Source: Pseudomonadota bacterium
Lineage (GTDB): Bacteria; Pseudomonadota; Alphaproteobacteria; Caulobacterales; Caulobacteraceae
Direction of reading: 5' to 3'
Length of the DNA stretch: 10,020 nucleotides
NCBI GenBank assembly: GCA_023409795.1
Contig: JAEYQX010000233.1
Span: 1-10,020, forward strand
Of the stretch, positions 1 through 6,618 are shown in pieces. The notes under the pieces were generated by a model. The model was not told the origin of the DNA. It worked only from the letters and a program-made list of their open reading frames with translations, and did no database searches. Every line of letters begins with the position of its first letter. Positions within the stretch are counted from its first letter, which is position 1. Made by a program: the position numbers and the translations under genes.

Positions 1-259
1 CTAGGGGCAGGATGCGCACCCCCAGCCCCCCCTCGGTCAGGGCCCGCGCCGTCATCCAGGCCAGTTCCTCGGCAAAGCCGGTCTGGCTGGCATGGGCGAC
101 GACCACGGCCTGGTCGCCATCGTCTCCGGCCATGGCCCGGGCCTGGCGCGCGGCGCGGGCCGCGGCGGCGCGGACCCGCCAGGCGACCACGCCGACCAGG
201 GCCAGCCACAGCAGGCCGGCGACCAGGGCCCAGATCAGGCGCGATACATCACTGGTCAC
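1..259 (-). CDS. Membrane-anchored flavodoxin-domain reductase, N-terminal part
   Basis: Only the first 86 residues are in the window; the gene runs off the left edge. The GTG start lies two bases after the stop of the apbE gene, so the two are translationally close and belong to one operon. A single hydrophobic segment (about residues 8-27) is followed by an Arg-rich stretch (28-41), which by the positive-inside rule puts the following domain in the cytoplasm. From residue 50 comes a flavodoxin beta-strand and FMN phosphate loop (VVVAHASQTGFAEE). This arrangement resembles sulfite reductase alpha-subunit-like flavoproteins found beside PepSY proteins, which go on to FAD- and NADPH-binding domains; that part is not visible here. 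The inferred role is to feed cytoplasmic NAD(P)H electrons to the membrane partner encoded upstream. The flavodoxin call is firm; the reductase domains are inferred from the family and context. Confidence 0.8.
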   Translation of the reverse strand, partial: MTSDVSRLIWALVAGLLWLALVGVVAWRVRAAAARAARQARAMAGDDGDQAVVVAHASQTGFAEELAWMTARALTEGGLGVRILPL

Positions 260-261
260 GG

Positions 262-1302
262 TCAGGCTTCTTCTTCATCCAGCATGGCGGCAAAGGCCGG
301 GCTCATCTGCTCGACCAGCCCTTCGGGCGTGCGCATGACGAAGTGGGCCGCCAGGCCATAGGCCTCGGCCAGCGCCGGCCCGTCGGAAGGGCCCAGGACA
401 CTCAGCGCCGTGGCCAGGGCGTCGGCGCGCATGGCCGAGGCATCCAGCACGGTCACTTGGGCCATGCCATTGCTGATCGGCCGGCCGGTCGAGCCGTCCA
501 GGGTATGCGGATAATGCCTCTGGCCATGGACAAAGGCCCGTCGCCAGTCGCCCGAGGTCGCCACCGCCAGGTCCAGCAGGGCCGCCACGGTGCGCGGGGC
601 GGGCGAGCCGGGCACGGTCTCGATCTCGACCCACCAGGGGTGGGCGTCGGGCTTGACGCCCCGGCCCTTCAGCTCGCCGCCGATCTCGACCAGGTGCGAG
701 GTCGCGCCCATCTGCATCAGGCGATCCGACACCTGGTCGACCGCGTGGCCCTTGGCGATGCCCGAGAAGTCGAGCCTCATCCCGCCCGGCTGCAGCACGG
801 CGCGGTGGGCGCGGTCCAGGCGCAGCTTCTGCCAGCCGGACACCATCAGGGCCGCCTCGATCTCCCCGGCGCTGGGCAGGGGCAGCAGGACATTGCGCGG
901 GCCGGGCGGGCCAAAGCCCCACAGGTCCACCAGGGCCCCCAGGGTCGGGTCCACCGCGCCATTGAAGTCATCGGCCAGGTCCAGCGACCGGGTCAGCAGG
1001 TCCCAGAAGGCCTCCGACGCGGGCAGGGGACCGGGGGCCATCTGGTTGAACCGGCTGATCTCGCTGGTCGGCTCCCAGGGGCTGAACAGGGTGATGATCT
1101 GGTCCAGCTCGGCCTGGATGGCGGCCTGGAAGGCCTCCTGGGCCTGGCCCGGCGGGGGCACCAGCTGGACGGACCAGGTCGTGCCCATGGTCTGGCCTGA
1201 CAGGGCCCAGACCAGGTCGCTGGGCGGGCGCTCGGGCGCGCGCTCCGTGGGCGGGATCAGGACACGGTCCGCCACACGGTCGTTTGCCGCCGCCGGGATC
1301 AC
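262..1302 (-). CDS. apbE: FAD:protein FMN transferase (ApbE family)
   Basis: This enzyme moves FMN from FAD onto a Thr/Ser of a target protein (EC 2.7.1.180). Family motifs appear in order over 346 residues: MGTTWSV (39-45), SPWEPTSEISRFN (74-86), DFSGIAKG (178-185), VEIGGELKGRG (205-215), TSGDWRR (249-255), HTLDGSTGRP (266-275) and ADALATALSVLG (293-304), the last containing metal-ligand and FAD-contacting positions. Length and order are normal for the family. The start is GTG at 1302; no ATG, GTG or TTG lies in frame between it and an upstream in-frame stop at 1504-1506, and no clear Shine-Dalgarno is seen. Unlike many ApbE proteins it has no visible signal peptide or lipobox, which suggests cytoplasmic action or an unusual export route. 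It is fourth in the PepSY-DUF2271-DUF4198-apbE-flavodoxin operon, 35 bases after DUF4198. The most attractive target in view is the DUF2271 protein. Confidence 0.95.
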   Translation of the reverse strand: MIPAAANDRVADRVLIPPTERAPERPPSDLVWALSGQTMGTTWSVQLVPPPGQAQEAFQAAIQAELDQIITLFSPWEPTSEISRFNQMAPGPLPASEAFWDLLTRSLDLADDFNGAVDPTLGALVDLWGFGPPGPRNVLLPLPSAGEIEAALMVSGWQKLRLDRAHRAVLQPGGMRLDFSGIAKGHAVDQVSDRLMQMGATSHLVEIGGELKGRGVKPDAHPWWVEIETVPGSPAPRTVAALLDLAVATSGDWRRAFVHGQRHYPHTLDGSTGRPISNGMAQVTVLDASAMRADALATALSVLGPSDGPALAEAYGLAAHFVMRTPEGLVEQMSPAFAAMLDEEEA

Positions 1303-1337
1303 CAGCGGCGGCGGACTGGCGCTGGAGCGGTTCCGGC

Positions 1338-2132
1338 TCAGGGCAGGACTTCCAGCGCGCCGTTGTAGGAGGCGTTGTGGCCCGGCTGGCCCTCGGCACC
1401 CGGCGTGCGGACCGAGGCTCCCAGCCAGTAAAGGCCAGCGTCCTCGAAGGTCAGGCTGAAGGCCCCGTCGGCATCGGTCGTGACCTTGATCTCGCCCGGA
1501 TTGTCACGATAGCGCAGGCCACCGCGCACCAGGGTCACCTCGACGCCCGCTGCCGCCTGGCCGTTGTTCAGCAGCCTGAAGCTGGCGGGCTCGCCGACCA
1601 CGACGTCATTGGGGTGGGTGACCGGGGCCAGTTCCAGGCCCTGGCCGACAGGCTTGATCTCGGTCGGGGCACCCAGGGTCACGAAGGTCTCGGTGCGGCC
1701 ATTGGTGCGGGTCGCGCTGATGTCGGTGGCCCCTTCGGGCAGGGCACCGGGGAAGTCCGCTTCGGCCCCGCGCCAGCGCTTCTGCTCGCCGTCCAGCTTG
1801 TAGCTGGCCATGAAGCCCGAGACGACATTGGCCACGCGATAGGTGCCCTGCTGCTGCAGCTGGACGTCAAAGTTCGAGCGCAGCTTGCCCTGGTGCAGGT
1901 TCTGGGCCTCGACCGTGCTGCCGTCCGGGGCGGTCACTTCCAGGCCCGACAGGCGCACGGCCACGTGATCCGGGTTGAACACGCCGTTGGACGAGGCGAC
2001 GTCCACCGTGATCCAGGCGTCGTTGCCCGACAGGATGGTGGCCGAGGGCGAGATCCACTGGCGGTGGGCCTGGGCCGACAGGGGGGCAGCCAGGACAGCC
2101 GCCAGCGAGATCAGGGCAAGGGTCTTCTTCAT
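1338..2132 (-). CDS. Exported DUF4198 family protein
   Basis: A 264-residue protein with a clear Sec signal peptide: Lys-Lys start, hydrophobic core 4-16, and a cleavage site after SAQA at residue 22. Cleavage would leave His23 as the new N-terminus (HRQW), a hallmark of this family, some members of which accompany metal-uptake systems. Further histidines that could bind metal are His56, His80, His173 and His252. The C-terminal part (about 175-264) looks like a beta-sandwich/Ig-like or carboxypeptidase-regulatory fold, with the pattern GVEVTLVRGG, TTDADGAFSLTF, DAGLYWLGAS. The gene begins nine bases after DUF2271, and its AAGGA Shine-Dalgarno overlaps that gene's TAA stop, so translation is likely coupled. 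The role is unknown: a periplasmic metal-binding or redox partner of the PepSY system is inferred from context. The family call is good; the function is not established. Confidence 0.85.
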   Translation of the reverse strand: MKKTLALISLAAVLAAPLSAQAHRQWISPSATILSGNDAWITVDVASSNGVFNPDHVAVRLSGLEVTAPDGSTVEAQNLHQGKLRSNFDVQLQQQGTYRVANVVSGFMASYKLDGEQKRWRGAEADFPGALPEGATDISATRTNGRTETFVTLGAPTEIKPVGQGLELAPVTHPNDVVVGEPASFRLLNNGQAAAGVEVTLVRGGLRYRDNPGEIKVTTDADGAFSLTFEDAGLYWLGASVRTPGAEGQPGHNASYNGALEVLP

Positions 2133-2141
2133 CTTCAGTCC

Positions 2142-2654
2142 TTAGCGGCTCACGGCGACGCGAACGGCGCCCAGTTCATGGGAACCCGAGGCGGTCCCGG
2201 TATTGGCGGCACCCCAGCGGAAGGGGACACGGACGACCTCGCGGCCACCCAGTTCGCGGGCGGCCTCGACCACGATGTTGTACTGGCCCGCAGGCAGGCT
2301 GCGCAGGCGCGCGCCCGGCACGGTCACGGTGTGGCGACCGGGGGCCTTGGTCGGGCCCGAGACGCCATCGGCGGGCAGGGTCATGGTGCGGCCCGCCTTG
2401 CGCCACCAGGTGCGCATGTCCTTCAGCCAGTCCTTGCCGTCGCCCTCGGCATTGCGGGTCTGCTGGTACCAGACGGCCAGGGTGCGCACGGCGCTCTGGT
2501 CGGGCTTTTCGATCCAGACCGCGACATAGGGGCGGTGGTAGCTGGCGCTGGCGATGCGCGGCAGCTCGACATTGACGGTCAGGTCCGCAGCGATGGCCGG
2601 GGCGGCCGCGGCGCTCAGGCCGGCGGCAGTCAGGACGAGGGGGAGCTTACGCAT
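2142..2654 (-). CDS. Exported DUF2271 family protein, possible flavinylated carrier
   Basis: A 170-residue protein with a Sec signal peptide (cleavage after about residue 22-23, PAIA/A), so it should be periplasmic. The mature part matches DUF2271: PYVAVWIEK (42-50), a Trp-rich centre KDWLKDMRTWWRK (74-86), and a C-terminal half with PGRHTVTVPG (105-114), AGQYNIVVEAARELGG (122-137). Residues 96-102 read D-G-V-S-G-P-T, very close to the D-x-x-S/T-G-A-T site at which ApbE joins FMN to Thr in NqrC/RnfG-type proteins, with Ala replaced by Pro; Thr102 would be the acceptor. With apbE two genes downstream, a covalently flavinylated periplasmic electron carrier is a reasonable inference but unproven. 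It starts with ATG 14 bases after the PepSY gene; its Shine-Dalgarno is weak, so translation may depend on coupling. Confidence 0.87.
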   Translation of the reverse strand: MRKLPLVLTAAGLSAAAAPAIAADLTVNVELPRIASASYHRPYVAVWIEKPDQSAVRTLAVWYQQTRNAEGDGKDWLKDMRTWWRKAGRTMTLPADGVSGPTKAPGRHTVTVPGARLRSLPAGQYNIVVEAARELGGREVVRVPFRWGAANTGTASGSHELGAVRVAVSR

Positions 2655-2668
2655 GGGGAGAATACTCG

Positions 2669-3334
2669 TCAGTGGATGAACAACAGGGCGATGATGACGG
2701 GGATCAGCAGGCCCAGCCCCACCAGGGGCCAGGTCGAGGGGCGGCCCCGGGCGTGCAGCCAGAGCAGGGCCAGGCCCGTGACGCAGAAGATGACGCAGGC
2801 CACGGCAAAGACGTCGATGAACCAGTACCAGACCACCCCGGTGTTGCGCCCCTTGTGCAGGTCGTTCAGCCAGGCGATGGCCCCGCGCGTGGTCTTTTCG
2901 TGCAGGGCCTCGCCGGTGGTGCGGTCGATGGTCATCCAGCCGTCGCCGCCGGGCGCGGCCAGGGCGACATAGATTTCCTCGGGCGTGGTCTCGGTCGGCT
3001 TGCCGCCGATCTGGACCTTGAAGGCCTCGCTGGCCCAGCGCGCCACGGCGGGCGGAACCGGATCAGTGGTTTCGCCGGGGAAGTCGACCAGGCGCTCCAG
3101 CAGGGGGGCGGGCAGGGTGGCCGTGGTTTCCTTCACCACCGGCGTGGCCGGAATCTGGGCCGCGTGGTTCAGGGTGATGCCGGTGACCGCAAACAGGATC
3201 ATGCCGACCAGGCTGATGGCCGCCGAGATCCAGTGCCAGCTGTGCAGCTGCTTCAGCCAGAACGAGCGTTTGGCGTTCAGGGCAGCCCTGGGCCGGGCCG
3301 TCGGTTTCACAGTGGGAGCATGGGTCTCGGTCAC
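2669..3334 (-). CDS. PepSY-associated transmembrane protein
   Basis: From the chosen start this is 221 residues with three membrane segments (about 36-55, 166-194 and 202-220) and a periplasmic loop of about 110 residues between the first two. Conserved features of the PepSY_TM family are LHSWHWI (30-36), VTGITLNH (50-57), WLNDLHKGR (155-163) and FCVTGLALLW (183-192). His31, His34, His57 and His160 sit at membrane edges and could carry heme, as proposed for related siderophore-reducing membrane proteins. GTG at 3334 is preferred over the TTG at 3370 because AAGGG (3341-3345) lies six bases before it and because a Fur-box-like site overlaps the TTG. It is the first gene of the operon. The inferred job is transmembrane electron transfer between the cytoplasmic flavodoxin reductase and periplasmic partners. 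No TonB-dependent receptor is in the window to name a substrate. Confidence 0.88.
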   Translation of the reverse strand: MTETHAPTVKPTARPRAALNAKRSFWLKQLHSWHWISAAISLVGMILFAVTGITLNHAAQIPATPVVKETTATLPAPLLERLVDFPGETTDPVPPAVARWASEAFKVQIGGKPTETTPEEIYVALAAPGGDGWMTIDRTTGEALHEKTTRGAIAWLNDLHKGRNTGVVWYWFIDVFAVACVIFCVTGLALLWLHARGRPSTWPLVGLGLLIPVIIALLFIH

Positions 3335-3350
3335 AGCCGACCCTTGCCAT

Positions 3351-3371
3351 GAACTGAGAACGATTTGCAAT
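3351..3371 (-). promoter_or_regulatory. Fur-box-like operator before the PepSY operon
   Basis: On the minus strand the core reads TGCAAATCGTTCTCA (3369 to 3355), which fits the 7-1-7 Fur consensus TGATAAT-N-ATTATCA at 11 of 14 defined positions. It closely resembles natural Fur boxes of the TTGCAAAT-x-ATTCTCA type in proteobacteria. It ends 20 bases before the GTG start, where a bound repressor would block initiation. It implies that the operon is switched on by iron shortage. The promoter elements themselves are not convincingly visible. Confidence 0.7.
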
Positions 3372-3387
3372 ACCGTTTAGGGGCGCA

Positions 3388-3407
3388 GGACGGATCTATC
3401 CCCGTCC
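3388..3407. other. Weak hairpin between kinase and PepSY genes
   Basis: GGACGG (3388-3393) pairs with CCGTCC (3402-3407) around an eight-base loop. It lies just after the kinase stop and before the Fur-like site. There is no T-run on either strand, so it is a poor intrinsic terminator; it might be an attenuating structure or chance in GC-rich DNA. Confidence 0.3.
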
Positions 3408-3426
3408 CGGGCGGTGCCGCGACCGG

Positions 3427-5031
3427 TCAGGCTGCCGCGTGCTCAAGGTCCGCCGGGGTCAGGACGCGGCGGATGGCGTTCAGCAGGACGTCGGGCTGGA
3501 TCGGCTTTTGCGCCACTCCGTTCATGCCGGCGGCCAGGTATTCCATCTCGTCGCGCGGATCGGCATTGGCCGTCAGGGCCAGGATTGGCACCTGGGCTGC
3601 AACCCCGCCCAGGCCGCGAATGGCCCGGGTGGCGGCGATCCCGTCCATCACCGGCATCTTCACGTCCATCAGCACCAGGTCAAAGGCCTGCTGCGTCACC
3701 ATCTCGACCGCCTGCTGGCCGTCATTGGCCGTGGCGTGGCTGCAGTTGAACAGGTCCAGCACCCGGCTGGCGACAAAGCGGTTGGTGGCGTTGTCGTCGA
3801 CGATCAGGACGTGCAGGGTTTCATGGGGTGTGGGCTCGGGCTCGGCCAGGGGGCGGCCCAGGTCCTCGGCTGCCGCCTGGGGAAGGCACAGGTCAAAGCA
3901 GAACCGCGCCCCGCCGCCGGGGGCCGCCTCGACCCACAGCCGCCCCTGCATCCGCTCGATGATCTGGCGGCAGATCGCCAGCCCCAGGCCCGCCCCCGCT
4001 GCCAGCCGCTTGGCCTCGCCGGTGTTGAAGGGCTCGAAGATGGTCTCGGCGGCTGTGTCGCTGATGCCCGGGCCGCTGTCATCGACCCGCGCGAAGATGT
4101 GCACGCCCTCGGGCCCCGGGCGGGTTTCCAGATAGACCTCGACCTGTCCGGCCGCCGTGAACTTCAGCGCATTGCCGATCAGGTTGTTGAGCAGCTGCTT
4201 CAGCCGCATCTCGTCGCCCACGACCCAGCGGCCGCCCGTGGTCACCGCCGTCACGCTCAGGCCCAGGGCCTTTTCCTCGGCCCGTGGCCACCACAGGGCC
4301 AGAAGGTCGTCGGCCAGGGCGTGCAGGTCCACCGGGCCGGGCTCCAGCGTCATCACCCCCGCCTCGGCCCGCGACAGGTCCAGGGCATCAGTCAGCAGGC
4401 GCAGCAGGCTGCTGCCCGAATCCAGGATGGTGCGGACATAGGGGCGCAGGCCATCCTGGGTCAGCTCGCGCTCCATCAGGGCGGCTATGCCCAGCACCCC
4501 GTTCAGCGGCGTGCGGATTTCATGGCTCATGACGGCCAGGAACTCGGACTTGGCGCGGCTGGAGGCCCGGGCCTCGGCCTCGGCGCGGACCAGGTTCTGG
4601 GCCAACTCGGCCATGTCCTCGGCGCGCCGCTTGTGGATGGCCGCCCCGGCCTGGAGGATATGCAGCCCGGCGCCGACCCCGACATACCGTCCGTCCGACA
4701 CGACGACAAAGCCCTTGAGCAGGGCCCCCAGCCCGGCAGCGTCCATGTTCTGGATCAGGGCCTCGGGCGAGGCCTCGGCCTCGATCAGCAGCGGTGCCGG
4801 CTCCATCAGGGCCGAGACCGGGCGGCGGGCATAGAGGGCGCGCCCGAACTCGGCCGCCATCTTCAAGGTAAAGGCGTGGCGCTCCAGCACGCCGATCGGG
4901 CGTCCGTCCGCCTCGACCACCGGGATGACCAGGGTGTCAGGCTCGGCCTCGAACCGCGTAAAGGCCTCCGCGCCCAGGGCATCAGGGGCCATGGGCGTGG
5001 TGGTGTCGACAAAATCGCCAATCCTCGACAT
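3427..5031 (-). CDS. Soluble hybrid histidine kinase with CBS-like sensor and receiver
   Basis: A 534-residue sensor kinase. Residues 30-130 resemble a pair of CBS domains (IPVVEADGRPIGVLERHAF, then YARRPVSALM, then VVVSDGRYVGVGAG), a type of module that senses nucleotides. A short coiled coil (133-163) leads to the HisKA helix with the phospho-acceptor in MSHEIRTPLNG (His170). The ATPase domain has the N box (NNLIGNALKF, 282-291), DDSGPGIS (317-324), EPF and GAGLGLAI (346-353). A C-terminal receiver (408-525) has Asp412-Asp413, phospho-acceptor Asp456 in LMDVKMP, Thr487 and Lys509, so all catalytic residues are present. No membrane segment is seen, so it should be cytoplasmic. ATG at 5031 is preferred to GTG at 5046 because GGGGG lies upstream of the ATG; an extra five residues are possible. 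No separate regulator is next to it, so a phosphorelay partner is elsewhere. Target unknown. Confidence 0.93.
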   Translation of the reverse strand: MSRIGDFVDTTTPMAPDALGAEAFTRFEAEPDTLVIPVVEADGRPIGVLERHAFTLKMAAEFGRALYARRPVSALMEPAPLLIEAEASPEALIQNMDAAGLGALLKGFVVVSDGRYVGVGAGLHILQAGAAIHKRRAEDMAELAQNLVRAEAEARASSRAKSEFLAVMSHEIRTPLNGVLGIAALMERELTQDGLRPYVRTILDSGSSLLRLLTDALDLSRAEAGVMTLEPGPVDLHALADDLLALWWPRAEEKALGLSVTAVTTGGRWVVGDEMRLKQLLNNLIGNALKFTAAGQVEVYLETRPGPEGVHIFARVDDSGPGISDTAAETIFEPFNTGEAKRLAAGAGLGLAICRQIIERMQGRLWVEAAPGGGARFCFDLCLPQAAAEDLGRPLAEPEPTPHETLHVLIVDDNATNRFVASRVLDLFNCSHATANDGQQAVEMVTQQAFDLVLMDVKMPVMDGIAATRAIRGLGGVAAQVPILALTANADPRDEMEYLAAGMNGVAQKPIQPDVLLNAIRRVLTPADLEHAAA

Positions 5032-5078
5032 TCGGTCCCCCGACACTGCGACGATGCGCAGGCTGGCAGACGAAGCTT

Positions 5079-5106
5079 AACAGTCGCTTTGCCGCAAATG
5101 ACTGTT
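5079..5106. promoter_or_regulatory. Inverted repeat upstream of the hybrid kinase
   Basis: Perfect 7-base arms AACAGTC (5079-5085) and GACTGTT (5100-5106) flank a 14-base centre that itself contains TTTG/CAAA arms. It occupies the AT-richer 90-base gap between the Mur ligase stop and the kinase start, where a promoter and operator would be expected. A 9-base direct repeat AAGCTTAAC occurs at 5073-5081 and 5117-5125, framing it. It may be an operator or a hairpin in the read-through transcript; the binding protein is unknown. Confidence 0.45.
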
Positions 5107-5120
5107 TTAGAACGGAAAGC

Positions 5121-6536
5121 TTAACTTTGCTCCGTGTGGGGACGAGCCGCGATCCGGGCCAGCAGACCGGCGGCAAAGCTGGACAGGGTGTCATCGCGCG
5201 CCCCCATGACCAGGATCCGGTCGCCCGGCCGGGCCAGCTCCAGCAGGCGCTCGCCACAGGCCTCGCGGGTCGGCAGGGCCTGGGCCTGGCGTCCGGCGGC
5301 ACGGACGCCCCCGGCGATGTCGCCGGACCCGACGCTGCGGTCGGTGGTGCCGCCGTAATAGACCGGCTCGGGCATGATCAGGATGTCATCCTCGCGCATC
5401 AGCCCGGCAAAGCCCTCGATGAACTCGTGCTGCATCAGCTTCAGCGGGCCAAAGCCGTGCGGCTGGAACAGGATCAGCAGCCGCCCGTCAAAGGCGTGCA
5501 GGGTCTTCAGGGTCGCGGCGATCTTGTCGGGGTTGTGGGCGAAGTCGTCGATGACGGTGACGCCGTGGGCCGTGCCCACCACCTCCAGCCGACGGCGGAT
5601 CCCGGCAAAGCCCTCAAGGGCCGCGACCGCCTTGTCCATGCCGACGCCCAGGGCCCTGACGGCGGCCAGGGCAGCCAGGGCATTGGCGACATTGTGGGCC
5701 CCGGGCACGTTCAGCACCGCTGCGCGCGGAGCCTCGCCCGAGACGTGCAGCCGGAACCGCATCCCGGTGGGCAGGGGCTCCAGCTCATGGGCCGACAGGT
5801 CCGCCTCGGGATCGCTGAGCGAGAAGGTCGTCACCCGGTCCAGCGGCAGGTCCTGGGCTAGGGCCGCCGTCTCGGTATTGTCCAGGTTCAGCACGGCCCG
5901 GCCCGCCCGGCGGGTAAAGCCGCCGAACAGGGCGCGCAGCTCCTCCATCGACTTGTGGTCCAGCGAGATGTTCGAAACCACCGCCACGCTGGCATCATAG
6001 CGGGCGATGGAGCCGTCGCTTTCGTCCACCTCGGCGACAAACAGGTCCGGGCTGCCGATCAGGGCACTGGCAAAGGGGTGGTCGGCATCGGCAAAGTTCT
6101 TCATCACCGCGCCATTGACCACGCTGGGGTCACGCCCGGCCGCGTGCAGGATCCAGGCGATCATGCCGGTGATGGTCGACTTGCCGCTGGTGCCCGCCAC
6201 CCCGATCGAGGTCGGGGCGGCGTTGAAGATCTGCGACAGCAGCTGGGGCCGGGTCAGGATGGTGGCCCCCACCCGCCGGGCGGCCCCGATGTCGGGCACG
6301 GTGTCCTCAACCGCGCCGGTGGCCACGACCACCTGGTCCGGCCCGGTCACGCCCGACCCGTCCTGGGGAAACAGGGTCACGTCGCGGGCGCGCAGCCAGT
6401 CGAACTTCTCGGGCGTGCGCCCCTGGTCCAGGGCCCGGTCGGAGCCGCTGATCCGGTTTCCGCGCGCCTGAACCATCATGGCCAGGGGCAGCATGCCCGA
6501 GCCACCCACGCCACAGAAGAAATAGTCTTTGCTCAT
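5121..6536 (-). CDS. Mur ligase of the MurC/Mpl family, probably Mpl-like
   Basis: Mur ligases join amino acids or peptides to UDP-MurNAc using ATP. From ATG 6536 the protein has 471 residues and begins directly with the N-terminal nucleotide fold (FFCGVGGSGMLPLA, 6-19). The ATP loop is AGTSGKSTITGM (114-125), where the usual GTHGKTT has Ser at two positions. VAEVDESDGS (167-176), SNISLDH (188-194), PGAHNVANALAA (278-289), IRRRLEVVG (313-321) and DDFAHNPDKI (330-339) follow. The last two resemble the RRRLE and DDFAHHP signatures of Mpl, which attaches recycled L-Ala-D-Glu-Dap tripeptide to UDP-MurNAc, more than those of MurC; but FQPH (357-360) is MurC-like and the second His of HHP is Asn. 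The divergent LD-carboxypeptidase neighbour favours a recycling role. Starts upstream of 6536 would overlap the neighbour's promoter. A divergent MurC cannot be excluded. Confidence 0.85.
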   Translation of the reverse strand: MSKDYFFCGVGGSGMLPLAMMVQARGNRISGSDRALDQGRTPEKFDWLRARDVTLFPQDGSGVTGPDQVVVATGAVEDTVPDIGAARRVGATILTRPQLLSQIFNAAPTSIGVAGTSGKSTITGMIAWILHAAGRDPSVVNGAVMKNFADADHPFASALIGSPDLFVAEVDESDGSIARYDASVAVVSNISLDHKSMEELRALFGGFTRRAGRAVLNLDNTETAALAQDLPLDRVTTFSLSDPEADLSAHELEPLPTGMRFRLHVSGEAPRAAVLNVPGAHNVANALAALAAVRALGVGMDKAVAALEGFAGIRRRLEVVGTAHGVTVIDDFAHNPDKIAATLKTLHAFDGRLLILFQPHGFGPLKLMQHEFIEGFAGLMREDDILIMPEPVYYGGTTDRSVGSGDIAGGVRAAGRQAQALPTREACGERLLELARPGDRILVMGARDDTLSSFAAGLLARIAARPHTEQS

Positions 6537-6618
6537 CGGCTTGATTTTGACGCCTGAAACCGGGGAATGTCCGTTCAGCCTGACTAGCACGGGCCAAGCC
6601 GGAGACCACCCCCAAGCC
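6537..6618. other. Divergent intergenic region between Mur ligase and LD-carboxypeptidase
   Basis: These 82 bases must hold the start signals of both divergent genes. TTGACG (6547-6552) could be a plus-strand -35 element, but no good -10 follows at the right spacing. No convincing operator or strong Shine-Dalgarno is seen for either gene. Confidence 0.4.

Noticed and set aside
1284..2972. A 562-codon open frame on the plus strand across the DUF4198, DUF2271 and PepSY genes
   Set aside because: It is antisense to three genes with clear families and signal peptides; its translation is low-complexity Gly/Ala/Gln/Arg with no domain, typical of a GC-rich shadow frame.
3439..5124. A 561-codon open frame on the plus strand opposite the hybrid kinase
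   Set aside because: It mirrors the kinase gene, has Gln/Gly/His-rich composition, no motif and no Shine-Dalgarno; a shadow of wobble GC bias.
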